Counted from the stretch's first letter, positions 18,016-27,085 are shown. The stretch: DNA of 61,849 bases from an uncultured Christensenellaceae bacterium (GCA_944380275.1 CALWHB010000006.1:1-61849); one strand, 5' to 3'. Notes: generated by a model not told the origin, from the letters alone. Numbers and translations: made by a program.

Positions 18016-18560
18016 TAAACGTAGTTCTCGTAAATCCGGAAATACCCAACAACACGGGCAATATCGTGCGTACCTGCGCGGCAACCGGCGCGATACTGCA
18101 CGTAATAGAACCGTGCGGTTTCAGCTGGGAAGACAAATATCTGAAGAGGAGCGGACTGGATTACTGGGAAATCGCAGACGTAAAACGCTATCCGGATATG
18201 CAGGCTTTTCTCAAAGCCAACTTCGGTGACAAAGCAATGACGGGAGAAACCGAAGGCCTTGCCGTAAGAGCGACCGCTCAGGTTGCAGACACTCAGATGC
18301 TTTTCGCCTCCACTAAATCCGCAAAAAATTTCACGCACGTAAAATACGACAAAGACTGTTTTGTTTTCTTCGGCAGAGAAACCAAAGGTCTGCCTGAAGA
18401 GCTGCTGCATGAAAATTACGAAAAATGCGTGCGTATCCCCATGCGCGCTCAGGCACGCTCTCTCAACCTCGCCAACAGCGTTGCGATAATAGTTTACGAG
18501 TATCTCCGTCAGCATGACTTTGACGGACTGAAAGAAGAAGGCAAACTCACTCAGTATTAA
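18012..18560 (+). CDS. trmL: tRNA (cytidine/uridine-34 2'-O)-methyltransferase TrmL
   Basis: 182 aa SPOUT methyltransferase. N-terminal NVVLVNPEIPNNTGNIVRTC, central FFGRETKGLPEELL and C-terminal RIPMRAQARSLNLANSVAII form the knotted SAM site typical of TrmL/CspR. It methylates the wobble ribose of certain leucine tRNAs. It overlaps gltX by 4 bp and ends at a strong terminator. Confidence 0.93.
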   Translation: MINVVLVNPEIPNNTGNIVRTCAATGAILHVIEPCGFSWEDKYLKRSGLDYWEIADVKRYPDMQAFLKANFGDKAMTGETEGLAVRATAQVADTQMLFASTKSAKNFTHVKYDKDCFVFFGRETKGLPEELLHENYEKCVRIPMRAQARSLNLANSVAIIVYEYLRQHDFDGLKEEGKLTQY

Positions 18561-18568
18561 AAAATATC

Positions 18569-18597
18569 GACCTCCGATTACGGAGGTCCTGTTTTTT
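18569..18597 (+). terminator. gltX-trmL terminator
   Basis: GACCTCCG-atta-CGGAGGTC then CTGTTTTTT. Confidence 0.92.
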
Positions 18598-18696
18598 GCG
18601 TTTAATCTACACGGGCGGCAAAATTTAACATGTTTTGTATGACTCATCCGTATCGCGCCGCCGCCCTTTATGCAGCCTTCTCTTTCCCTGTGCCGC

Positions 18697-18829
18697 TTAT
18701 CTTTTCTATGCTACAAACTCAACCAGCCCTACCCCGCCGTCGTCGCACGACCCCGTTATATTACCAATATTGTTTATCTTCTATATGCTACAAACTCAAT
18801 TAGCCCTACCCCGCCGTCGTCGCACGACC
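18697..18829. repeat. Two tandemly spaced 56-bp direct repeats
   Basis: Copies at 18697-18752 and 18774-18829 (offset 77 bp) share a core of CTACAAACTCAA, then two variable bases, then AGCCCTACCCCGCCGTCG and TCGCACGACC, with only about five differences over 56 bp. Each contains GTCGT-CGC-ACGAC, a short hairpin. The 21-bp intervening segment is AT-rich. Two copies with no further unit and no cas genes argue against CRISPR. The rest of the 18598-18912 gap is otherwise empty apart from the next promoter. Confidence 0.85.
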
Positions 18830-18852
18830 TACCAAATTATTGAGTTAAAACA

Positions 18853-18881
18853 TTGCTAATTTATAATTTTACGGATATAAT
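18853..18881 (+). promoter_or_regulatory. Promoter of the SIS-domain gene
   Basis: TTGCTA (18853-18858), 17-nt spacer, TATAAT (18876-18881), 31 nt before the ATG. Confidence 0.65.
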
Positions 18882-18912
18882 ATAAGAGAACAATAATTTG
18901 AGAGGTGCAATC

Positions 18913-19944
18913 ATGACAAGTTTGATGCAACAAGAAATTTTCAGCGAACCGGAAATGCTCAAAAGAACGGTTGCCGCATGCAGCCCCGTTCTTCCCCAAA
19001 TCAAAAAAGCTTTTGAAGAAAAGGGCATCACCAACATTATTACAATGGCGAGAGGCACGTCCGACAACGCCGCTACGGTATTCTCTTTCGTATGCCCGTT
19101 ATACAGCGGCATGAAAGTGGGAAAATATCATCCTTCTCTTACAACCGTATATGATGCCGACGTAGATATGAAACACACCTGTATGGTTATCGTAAGCCAG
19201 AGCGGTATGTCCAAAGACACGATTGCGGTTTTGAGAAAAGCTAAAAAACTGGGAGCAATGACTATAGGCGTAACCAACAACAAAGAAAGCGACACCGCAA
19301 AAGGGTGCGACTTCCACCTCTTCCTCGACGTCGAAGAAGAAAAATCCGTCGCTGCAACAAAAACATATATTGCAGAGCTGATTGCCCTCTATATGCTGAC
19401 CACGGTAGTCGGCAAGCCGTGCGACACCAAGGTAAACGAAACCGTTGCGCGCATAGGAGAAATCATAGCTCTCAACGACGATATTAAGGCTGTAGCAGAA
19501 AAACTTCACAACCTTAACAACTTTATCATCCTCTCCCGCGGAACAATGCTGGGAACGGGCGACGAGTGTTCTCTAAAACTTACCGAGTGCTGCTATCTGT
19601 TCAACCGCTCCTACTCTTCTGCCAACTTTATGCATGGTCCGCTCTCCCTTCTTGCAGAAGGCGCAAACGTAATCATGCTCGCGCCCAAAGGCAAGTTTGA
19701 CGCAGAGTTTATCGAGATGGCTAAACGCGTTAAGGACGCAGGCGCAAACCTGACCGCTTTCAGCGATATACCCGAAGTTCTCTCCTGCGCAAAGCAGAAA
19801 GTGGAAATGCCTGCAACCTGCGACCTGTGCGCCCCCGTACTTTACGGCACCGCAGTATCGCTGCTTGCTTTGAACGTCGGTCTTGCAAAGGGACTTAACG
19901 TTGACAGCCCCAGAAACCTCAAAAAAGTAACGGTAACGCTTTGA
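18913..19944 (+). CDS. SIS-domain sugar-phosphate isomerase/deaminase-like protein
   Basis: 343 aa from the ATG at 18913 (GAGGTG upstream; a TTG 15 bp earlier is part of that site). It contains two SIS sugar-phosphate-binding domains like the isomerase half of GlmS: TMARGTSDNAATV and VSQSGMSKDTIAVLRKAKK in the first, ILSRGTMLGTGDECSLKLTE and the C-terminal PRNLKKVTVTL in the second. There is no N-terminal glutaminase domain. Family members act as amino-sugar phosphate isomerases/deaminases (AgaS, FrlB-like). It is monocistronic with its own promoter and terminator; substrate unknown. Confidence 0.88.
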   Translation: MTSLMQQEIFSEPEMLKRTVAACSPVLPQIKKAFEEKGITNIITMARGTSDNAATVFSFVCPLYSGMKVGKYHPSLTTVYDADVDMKHTCMVIVSQSGMSKDTIAVLRKAKKLGAMTIGVTNNKESDTAKGCDFHLFLDVEEEKSVAATKTYIAELIALYMLTTVVGKPCDTKVNETVARIGEIIALNDDIKAVAEKLHNLNNFIILSRGTMLGTGDECSLKLTECCYLFNRSYSSANFMHGPLSLLAEGANVIMLAPKGKFDAEFIEMAKRVKDAGANLTAFSDIPEVLSCAKQKVEMPATCDLCAPVLYGTAVSLLALNVGLAKGLNVDSPRNLKKVTVTL

Positions 19945-19995
19945 TATCAGAATTGTAATTCTGTTATATACTGAAGACAAACGGATACAAAAAAT

Positions 19996-20022
19996 CGCCG
20001 CCCGGTAAAGGGCGGCGGTTTT
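19996..20022 (+). terminator. SIS gene terminator
   Basis: CGCCGCCC-ggtaaa-GGGCGGCG then a T run. Confidence 0.92.
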
Positions 20023-20087
20023 TTGTTTTTTGAATCTTTTAGTTTTTTATCCTGTACTGCCTGGATTTATCTCTTTTTTCAGGACTC

Positions 20088-22334
20088 TTATTTTGCGGCA
20101 GTTTTTTTCTTTGCGCCGCTCTTTCTCTCTTTTTTTCCTGACGATTCCTTGAAAACTGTTTTCCCGGCGGGTTTTTCCGTGCCTTCTTCTTTCACATCGT
20201 TCTTTCCGCTTTCGACGTTTTCAGATACTTCCTTTACTCCGAAAATATCTTCAGTTTCTTCATAGTCGGCAAAACTTACGATGTCTTCCGTTTCCTTCTC
20301 CACAACGTTTGCGACTATCTCTTCTGCCTCTTTCAGTTCGTCGCTCTTATGCTCTGCGGAATACTCCTTCTGATACTGCAGTTCTTTTTGCCTCATAAGC
20401 TCAAGATAAGCGGTATCGTGATGGAAAGTCGGCACGAGAACCTTGAGTTTCTCAATCACCTTTTCTTTGTCGTTGGTATTGCAGATAGCGCGCATTTCTT
20501 TGAGGTCGAAAATAAACTTATCTATGTCGATAGTCATCTGTTTTCCTATGAATATCTTGTTGTTGTCCGTCTTTTTGAGTCCCTCTTCCTTCATGAGGAG
20601 TTCCTCGTAAAGTTTTTCGCCGGGTCTTAATCCGGTAAATTTAATCTGTATATCTTCATATGGCTTATATCCCATCATCTTTATCATGTTTTCCGCAAGC
20701 GTAACGATTTTGACCGGTTCACCCATATCGAGGACGAATACTTCGCCGCCGTGCGCATAAGCACCCGCCTGCAATACAAGAGATACTGCCTCAGGTATCG
20801 TCATAAAATATCTGATTATTTCCGGATGCGTAACGGTTACGGGTCCGCCGTTTTTAATCTGCTCTCTGAACAACGGAATAACAGAGCCGTTACTGCCAAG
20901 CACGTTGCCGAATCTTACCGCTGCAAACTCCGTACGCGCATTGCCGTAAATCTGACTGAACATCTCTATGATTTCCTCACAGCAGCGTTTTGTCGCGCCC
21001 ATTACGTTGGTGGGGTTGACCGCCTTGTCAGTAGATATCATAATGAATTTCTGCACTCCGTATTCATAGCTGAGTTTTACTACGTTGAGCGTGCCGAATA
21101 CGTTGTTCTTGACCGCCTCTTCGGGGTTGGTTTCCATAAGCGGGACGTGCTTGTGTGCAGCAGCATGGAATATTATCTGCGGATGATATTGTTCAAACAA
21201 ATCCTGCATCTTGCCGTAATCCGTAACAGACGCGATTTCCACGTTCAGGTCGTAATCCGAGCCGTAATTTCTCAATATCTCCTGCTGTATAGCATAAGCG
21301 CAGTTTTCGTATACGTCGAGAACTATGATTCTCCTGGGTTTATATTTGACAATCTGTCTGACAAGTTCGCTGCCGATAGAACCGCCGCCTCCCGTAATCA
21401 TACAGACTTTATCTTCGATATATCCTTTTACGCCCGCATCGTTGAACGAAATCTGCTCTCTCCCCAGAAGGTCGCCGATATTTATCTCTTTCGCCTGCCC
21501 GACGAGGTCGACGTTTGCTATCATCTCGCTTATATACGGCAGAACTTTGAGCTGACATCCCGTCTGCATACAGGTCTCAAGTATATTCTGTCTTGCCTGC
21601 GGATTGATTGACGGTATCGCAAAAATTATACATGCGACGTCGTATTTTCGAGCCAGCCTGGGGATTTCCTTGGTCGTACCTACGACAGGTATGTCATGCA
21701 ATATTCTCCCCTGCTTGTCCGGGTCGTCGTCTACAAGACATACTGGCTTGTATATACTGCCCGCCCTCGCAAGCTCTTCCAGAATCGCACTTGCGGTATA
21801 GCCTGCGCCGACTATCATCGTACGCTTGCGCTGTTTGGGGAGAGCTTTGTCTTTAAGTTTAGCGTATATCATCTCGTAAAAAAGACGGTATACGACAGTT
21901 ACACCCATAGTGGTGAATCCGATGTTCGTATACACGGGATATGCCTTAAGCATCTGAGGAGTCCCCTCTTCTCCCGGTTTTACCACCTCTCCGGAAACCC
22001 AACCTCCCAGCAACTGGTCGATAAGCGCAAATATTACGGTCGCTACCGCGCATGCGAATACCAGTCTGAGATAGTCCCTGCCTCTTGCATAACGCCATAC
22101 GACTTTGTTTACTCTGAACGCAATAAAACTGACAAAGAACAATGCCAGAGCAACAGGCAGTGCGATAAAAGCTTTTTCTATAATTGTCTTGCTGACGCCG
22201 TCATCCAGCATATATGCCTGTCCGAGTATTACGGACAAAATAAAACAAATGCCTATAAACACGAGGTCTGTGATAAACATCGTCCACTCGCGTAAGGTTC
22301 TTATATTAAAACTGTCTTTGTCGAATTTTTTCAT
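20088..22334 (-). CDS. FlaA1/CapD-family nucleotide-sugar dehydratase/epimerase, membrane-bound
   Basis: About 748 aa. The first ~150 residues hold four to five membrane helices. A CoA/Rossmann-like domain (MIVGAGYTASAILEEL, ~175-300) follows, then the SDR catalytic domain with GGGGSIGSELVRQI and TDKAVNPTNVMGATKR. In this subfamily the usual catalytic Tyr is replaced by Met (M-x-x-x-K), as known for FlaA1/PglF-type UDP-GlcNAc 4,6-dehydratases. The last ~90 residues are an acidic stretch ending in a Lys-rich tail (KKERKSGAKKK). It is the last gene of the polysaccharide operon. ATG at 22334 is preferred; a GTG at 22346 abuts the GGAG and is less likely. Confidence 0.9.
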   Translation of the reverse strand: MKKFDKDSFNIRTLREWTMFITDLVFIGICFILSVILGQAYMLDDGVSKTIIEKAFIALPVALALFFVSFIAFRVNKVVWRYARGRDYLRLVFACAVATVIFALIDQLLGGWVSGEVVKPGEEGTPQMLKAYPVYTNIGFTTMGVTVVYRLFYEMIYAKLKDKALPKQRKRTMIVGAGYTASAILEELARAGSIYKPVCLVDDDPDKQGRILHDIPVVGTTKEIPRLARKYDVACIIFAIPSINPQARQNILETCMQTGCQLKVLPYISEMIANVDLVGQAKEINIGDLLGREQISFNDAGVKGYIEDKVCMITGGGGSIGSELVRQIVKYKPRRIIVLDVYENCAYAIQQEILRNYGSDYDLNVEIASVTDYGKMQDLFEQYHPQIIFHAAAHKHVPLMETNPEEAVKNNVFGTLNVVKLSYEYGVQKFIMISTDKAVNPTNVMGATKRCCEEIIEMFSQIYGNARTEFAAVRFGNVLGSNGSVIPLFREQIKNGGPVTVTHPEIIRYFMTIPEAVSLVLQAGAYAHGGEVFVLDMGEPVKIVTLAENMIKMMGYKPYEDIQIKFTGLRPGEKLYEELLMKEEGLKKTDNNKIFIGKQMTIDIDKFIFDLKEMRAICNTNDKEKVIEKLKVLVPTFHHDTAYLELMRQKELQYQKEYSAEHKSDELKEAEEIVANVVEKETEDIVSFADYEETEDIFGVKEVSENVESGKNDVKEEGTEKPAGKTVFKESSGKKERKSGAKKKTAAK

Positions 22335-22400
22335 CGGGTATTCCACTCCGTACCTGCACGGTTTTCCGCGCTTTTATTTTTTGACATGACCGTATCTTGT

Positions 22401-24029
22401 TCAGTCATTTTCTGTTTTTTCGCTGTTCGTACGATTTATTTCAACCGCCCTTTTGTCTTTTTCTTTTTCGTCATCTGTTGCCGCAACCTCTTTTTCAAGG
22501 TCTGAGAAATCTTTTGCTGTATCTTTGTCGCAATTGTCTTCTTCGCAGTCAGTCGCACTCTTTCCGGCAAATATCACGCTTTTCAGCAACTTTTTTGCGT
22601 CTTTTTCCGGCTCTGCAAACAACATCGGCGCGCCGCACTCGGCGTACTCTTCGTCAGAAATAGAATTACATTTCTCGTTTACTGCGGTAAGCACGGCGAT
22701 TATAAGCAATCCGGGTACTGCAAGGAAGGTAAACGTATTTATCATCGCGTATCCTTCGAATCCGAAACAGGACACTATCAGAAAGACGTTAAACGCTCTG
22801 CCTTTTGCAAACGCAAATTTTATCCTTTTATAATACATAAACAGACTTGCCGCAAGTCCGAAAAGCCCTAAGCTTGCTATTGTCTGGAAAAATGTGGAGT
22901 GGAAATAATACATAGGATACATATTAAGAAAGCTGTTTTTCCCAATATATCCAAAGCCAACTCCAAATATTTTATTTTCTTTGAATACCTCTACTGCCTC
23001 TTTATATATATTATCTCTGCCCGAACCGTCAAGACCGTTGCTGAAAGCCCTTTCAATAAAAGCAATCAACCTGTCCTTGAACAAAACGCAAAGCGCAATT
23101 GCAATCGCTGCCAACAGAATATAAATAAAAAGATATACCTTGCGATGCTTATTGAATATTACCGATGCTATTATCATCAGCACGAATTCTGCAATTCCTA
23201 CCAGAATCGCTCCTCTGGATACGGTCGCCAACACCCCTGCAAACTGCAACACAGAAAGCAGAGCAAACAATACCGACCGCCACAGTTTTTTGTCTGAAAC
23301 GGCTACGTACATAGTTATAGGCATTGTTGCAAGCAATACGGTTGCGGCACCGTTACTTATGCCCCAGCCCAGATGAACTTCTGCCCCTTCCGGAATAATA
23401 CCGACAAATACGCGGATATAATATATCACCAATTGCACGGAAATAAGCAACCCGAGATATGCAAACGCCTTGCATACGTAATTAACGAAATCCGTCTTTT
23501 TCATCCCGTTGCAGCAGTTCACAATCAATTCGTAAACGGCAAAAGGCAGCAATCCGAGAAACGCCGCAAAAGCGAGTCCTTTCAGTTCATCATTGAGCTG
23601 ATTGCTCATTACTCCGCCCATAAACATACTTGCCGCAACCATAAGATATGCGACGCCAAATGCTCCGCCTTTGATTTTTTCGGGTCTGTAATATATAAAG
23701 TGGAATATCAGACTACCGGCAACAGGCACGAGAATTATGAACATGTATGCGAAATAGGGAGGGAATTCGCCTTTTGAAATCACGCAGTAAACGCTTATAA
23801 GCAACGGCAGACACGGTGTCATATCGCGTTTCGCTACCAGCAGAAAGCTCATAATCAGCAATATCGTAATAAAACCCGCAACCATAGCCTCTGTTGCCCA
23901 GAACAGAACAACCAGAGCGGCTATGGCGAGCAGGTAATAATCAGAATATACTATTTTATCGACGATATTCAGCCATTTATCCGGCAATACGCTCTGTCTT
24001 TGGTATGCCGAAATCGTTAACCCCGTCAA
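22401..24029 (-). CDS. O-antigen ligase / polymerase-like multispanning membrane protein
   Basis: 542 aa with roughly 12 hydrophobic helices and a large loop around residues 320-370 (ERAFSNGLDGSGRDNIYKEAVEVFKENKIFGVGFGYIG), a pattern typical of the Wzy/WaaL (PF04932-type) superfamily. Members link or polymerise glycan repeat units outside the membrane. The last ~90 residues form an acidic cytoplasmic tail. The start is TTG at 24029 with GGGAG 6 nt upstream; no ATG fits. It lies between galE and the CapD-type gene in one operon. Confidence 0.85.
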   Translation of the reverse strand: MTGLTISAYQRQSVLPDKWLNIVDKIVYSDYYLLAIAALVVLFWATEAMVAGFITILLIMSFLLVAKRDMTPCLPLLISVYCVISKGEFPPYFAYMFIILVPVAGSLIFHFIYYRPEKIKGGAFGVAYLMVAASMFMGGVMSNQLNDELKGLAFAAFLGLLPFAVYELIVNCCNGMKKTDFVNYVCKAFAYLGLLISVQLVIYYIRVFVGIIPEGAEVHLGWGISNGAATVLLATMPITMYVAVSDKKLWRSVLFALLSVLQFAGVLATVSRGAILVGIAEFVLMIIASVIFNKHRKVYLFIYILLAAIAIALCVLFKDRLIAFIERAFSNGLDGSGRDNIYKEAVEVFKENKIFGVGFGYIGKNSFLNMYPMYYFHSTFFQTIASLGLFGLAASLFMYYKRIKFAFAKGRAFNVFLIVSCFGFEGYAMINTFTFLAVPGLLIIAVLTAVNEKCNSISDEEYAECGAPMLFAEPEKDAKKLLKSVIFAGKSATDCEEDNCDKDTAKDFSDLEKEVAATDDEKEKDKRAVEINRTNSEKTEND

Positions 24030-24060
24030 ACTACTTCTCCCTTTTTCTCTGTTTAGTAAA

Positions 24061-25077
24061 TCAGTCTTCGTCGTATCCTTTAGGATTGTTGACCTGCCAT
24101 CTCCAGCTGTCTTCGCACATATCTTTAAGGTCGTAACGGCACTCGAATCCTATTTCTTTTTTTGCAAGACTTGCGTCCGCATAGCACTCTGCTATATCGC
24201 CCGAACGTCTGGGTGCAATTACGTAAGGAACGGCTTTTCCGCTTGCCTTTTCAAATGCCTTCACCATCTGAAGAACGCTGTATCCCTTGCCGGTACCCAG
24301 GTTGTATGTTACAAGTCCGCTGTCTGTCGCAAGTTTTTTAAGTGCAAGCAGATGTCCTCTCGCAAGGTCGAGTACGTGGATGTAATCTCTGACTCCCGTA
24401 CCGTCGGGTGTCGGATAATCGTTGCCGAATACGCTGAGTTTTTCAAGTTTTCCTATCGCAACCTGCGTGATGTACGGCATAAGATTGTTGGGGATGCCGG
24501 CAGGGTCTTCGCCGATAAGTCCGCTCTTGTGCGCACCGATAGGATTGAAATAACGCAGAATCGCGATATTCCAGCTTGAATCGGCTTTATAAATGTCGCG
24601 CAGCATATCCTCAATCATCAGTTTTGTAGAACCGTACGGGTTTGTAGTAGAAAGAGGAAAATCTTCTTTTATAGGTACGCTCTTGGGCTGACCGTAAACG
24701 GTAGCCGACGATGAGAATACAAAATTCCTGCAGCCGTACTTTTTCATGACCTTAAGCAGATTAAGCGTGCTGATAAGGTTATTGCGATAATATTCAAGCG
24801 GCTTATGGCACGACTCTCCGACTGCTTTAAGTCCGGCAAAATGAATAACCGCCTCCGGTTTTTCCTTTGCGAAAATAGCGTCAAGAGCCTCTTCGTCGCA
24901 AACGTCGTTCTGATAGAACGTAAAATCTTTGCCCGTAATCTTCTTTACTCTTTCCGCAACGGCAGGTTTGCTGTTGCACATGTTGTCGACGACCACAACT
25001 TCAAAATCGTTGTCGAGAAGGTCGACTACAGTATGGCTGCCTATGTATCCGGCACCGCCAGTTACCAAAACCTTCAT
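24061..25077 (-). CDS. galE: UDP-glucose 4-epimerase
   Basis: 338 aa extended SDR. NAD-binding GGAGYIGSHT at the N-terminus, catalytic Ser-Ser (FSSSATVYG) and YGSTK (Tyr-x-x-x-Lys), then LRYFNPIGAH. It interconverts UDP-Glc/UDP-Gal, and in many bacteria UDP-GlcNAc/UDP-GalNAc. Its position just after an N-acetylhexosamine 1-kinase suggests the HexNAc role matters here. AAGGAGA ribosome site. It lies 39 bp downstream of nahK and 31 bp upstream of the O-antigen-ligase-like gene. Confidence 0.95.
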   Translation of the reverse strand: MKVLVTGGAGYIGSHTVVDLLDNDFEVVVVDNMCNSKPAVAERVKKITGKDFTFYQNDVCDEEALDAIFAKEKPEAVIHFAGLKAVGESCHKPLEYYRNNLISTLNLLKVMKKYGCRNFVFSSSATVYGQPKSVPIKEDFPLSTTNPYGSTKLMIEDMLRDIYKADSSWNIAILRYFNPIGAHKSGLIGEDPAGIPNNLMPYITQVAIGKLEKLSVFGNDYPTPDGTGVRDYIHVLDLARGHLLALKKLATDSGLVTYNLGTGKGYSVLQMVKAFEKASGKAVPYVIAPRRSGDIAECYADASLAKKEIGFECRYDLKDMCEDSWRWQVNNPKGYDED

Positions 25078-25116
25078 AAAAATATCTCCTTTTTCCGCAA
25101 ATGCGGTTGGTTTATA

Positions 25117-26214
25117 TTATTTTGTGTATTTACGCGCGATATAATTCATTTCTTCAAGACGCTCTTCCATACACCTGACAAGTTTAAACTGCGTACGGCA
25201 ACGAACGAGATTGTGTTCGGGATATTTCGTCTTGAAATAATTATCTCCGTCGAGATAATCCGTAAGAAATCTCATACCGCACTCGTAAGTCATAATTATC
25301 GCACCGTAAGACAGGTTTTCAACCTCTTTTGCAGTAATGCTGTCCCCTATACCGTTCAAAAATCCTTTGGTGAACGACTCGTAAAGATTTATATCGAAAT
25401 TCACTTTTGACAAGTCTTTTTCGTCTTCCGCCGCAGTAGAACAACCAAAACGCACCGCATCGCCGAAATCATACAAAAGCGACCCCGGCATAATGGTATC
25501 GAGGTCTATAACGCAAATTGCCTTTTTTGTGTCTGCGTCCACCAATATATTATTGAGTTTTGTATCGTTATGAGTTACTCTCAGAGGAATTTCTCCTCTT
25601 TCCAGCATACCCGTGATAAGTCCGCAATAATTCTGTCTTTGTTTTACAAACTCTATCTCTTCGGCTACTCCGGCGGCTCTGTTTGCCTTGTCTTTTTCAA
25701 GCGCGTCGTTGAATTTACGGTACCTGTCGCGGGTATCGTGAAAATTCTTTATTACCTCTCCGAGCCTGGACGCATCGAAATCTGCAAGTCCGGCGATAAA
25801 CACGCCGAAAGCTCTGCCTGTATCCTCAAATATCTCAGGACTGTCGACTGTCTGATATGCTATTGTGTTTTCAATAAACAAAAACGCTCTCCAACAATCC
25901 CCGTTTTCGTCCACGAAATAATTTTTTCCGTCTTTTGTCTTTATTAGTTTAAGTGTTTCTCTTTCGCAGTCCCCTCCGCGCTTTTCTATTTCACGTGCAA
26001 GAAAGTCCGTTACCAGAGCGACGTTTTCCATAAGCGTTCCTATGTCCGGGAAAACGCTTTTATTCATCCTCTGCAGGATGTATCTTCTTTTTTTGTCCCC
26101 GGTTGTATATACAAGCGCGTACGTGTCGTTTATATGTCCGTCGCCGTAAGGCTCCGCGCTTACGAGGTTTCCCTCAAACCGGAATTTTTCTGCTTTTTCG
26201 GATATCTTTTCCAT
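25117..26214 (-). CDS. nahK: N-acetylhexosamine 1-kinase (NahK/LnpB type)
   Basis: 365 aa aminoglycoside-phosphotransferase-fold kinase closely resembling bifidobacterial NahK along its length: EPYGDGHINDTY near the N-terminus, RYILQRMNKSVFPD, the catalytic loop RVTHNDTKLNNILVD, the metal site VIDLDTIMPGSLLYDFGD, then STAAEDEKDLSKV and TKYPEHNLVRCRTQFKLV. NahK phosphorylates GlcNAc/GalNAc at C1 with ATP in the cytoplasm, the entry to UDP-HexNAc formation. In Bifidobacterium it works with lacto-N-biose phosphorylase, a uridylyltransferase and GalE. Here only GalE is adjacent. It is first in the operon behind a strong promoter. Confidence 0.9.
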   Translation of the reverse strand: MEKISEKAEKFRFEGNLVSAEPYGDGHINDTYALVYTTGDKKRRYILQRMNKSVFPDIGTLMENVALVTDFLAREIEKRGGDCERETLKLIKTKDGKNYFVDENGDCWRAFLFIENTIAYQTVDSPEIFEDTGRAFGVFIAGLADFDASRLGEVIKNFHDTRDRYRKFNDALEKDKANRAAGVAEEIEFVKQRQNYCGLITGMLERGEIPLRVTHNDTKLNNILVDADTKKAICVIDLDTIMPGSLLYDFGDAVRFGCSTAAEDEKDLSKVNFDINLYESFTKGFLNGIGDSITAKEVENLSYGAIIMTYECGMRFLTDYLDGDNYFKTKYPEHNLVRCRTQFKLVRCMEERLEEMNYIARKYTK

Positions 26215-26263
26215 TGCTCCTCTTTATGACGCCCAGGCAGGGGTCCGCTTTTGATACATACCT

Positions 26264-26292
26264 ATAATACTATATTAAATTGCGTATGTCAA
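26264..26292 (-). promoter_or_regulatory. Promoter of the nahK-galE-polymerase-dehydratase operon
   Basis: On the minus strand TTGACA (26287-26292), 17-nt spacer, TATTAT (26264-26269), about 50 nt upstream of nahK. The four genes follow with gaps of 39, 31 and 66 bp and no terminator seen between them. Confidence 0.8.
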
Positions 26293-26542
26293 ATTTTAAA
26301 TCAGGTTGCGCGTATGCGTGCGCAAATAAAAAAGAACCGACAATTGCTTTTAAAAGCAAAACCGTTGATTTCATGCTCGGAAATCGTCAGAAATACATTT
26401 AAAAATTGTTTCTCTAACAACTTCAGCCTTCCTTTTTCAAAATTATCCGGATTCGACAGCCATTATAAAAACGGATATCGGCAAAAGCGGAATAACGACG
26501 CCGGTTCAAGGATATAATGTCTCTATTACAACAATACAATCT

Positions 26543-27025
26543 CTGATATTTTTTTCAGTCGGCGCGCTTTTCACTCTTATCCTTGGCACGATAGGACACT
26601 TCTTTTACGAGTGGTCGGGCGAAAACCCATTGACGGGTATTTTTTTCCCTGTCAACGAAAGCGTATGGGAACATATGAAACTCGCTCTCTTCCCCACCTT
26701 TCTTTATCTTGGCATCGCGTCTTTCAAAATACGCAAAGGCAATTACATCGCGGCATGGTTTATCGCGCTTATCGTAGGAGCAGGGCTTATCCCGTTGCTG
26801 TTTTACAGCTATACTTATTTTGTCGGCAGGTCGTATCTCCCCGCAGACATAGCCGTATTTTTTATATCGGTAATCGCCGGATATGCCTTTGCTTTTTTCG
26901 TCTACAACTCAAAGCCGCGCAAGCCTGTAACATTTTTGGCTGCGGCAGGCATTGCGGTAATAGCGGCATGTTTTCTCACATTTACTTTATGTCCGCCCGA
27001 CTTTATTCTGTTCAAAGAACCGTAA
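26543..27025 (+). CDS. DUF6512-like small membrane protein, start codon unclear
   Basis: The frame encodes a four-to-five-helix membrane protein with the family-like block GHFFYEWSGENPLTGIFFPV then NESVWEHMKL near the N-terminus. The frame is open from about 26374, but upstream of the TTG at 26630 (which would cut off the conserved block) it contains no ATG, GTG or TTG; the only near-start is CTG at 26543. An ATG at 26517 with weak GGA upstream is in another frame and stops at 26544-26546. Either a non-standard start is used or a one-base change has broken the 5' end. The product's function is unknown. Confidence 0.55.
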   Translation: MIFFSVGALFTLILGTIGHFFYEWSGENPLTGIFFPVNESVWEHMKLALFPTFLYLGIASFKIRKGNYIAAWFIALIVGAGLIPLLFYSYTYFVGRSYLPADIAVFFISVIAGYAFAFFVYNSKPRKPVTFLAAAGIAVIAACFLTFTLCPPDFILFKEP

Positions 27026-27085
27026 AGCCGCAAGAACTCTCTTTTTGTCCGCGCATTGACGCTTGTCCTTTGAGAAAATAAAAAA

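Noticed and set aside
18697..18829. CRISPR array
   Set aside because: Only two repeats, a 21-bp AT-rich spacer, repeats too long and no cas genes in the window.
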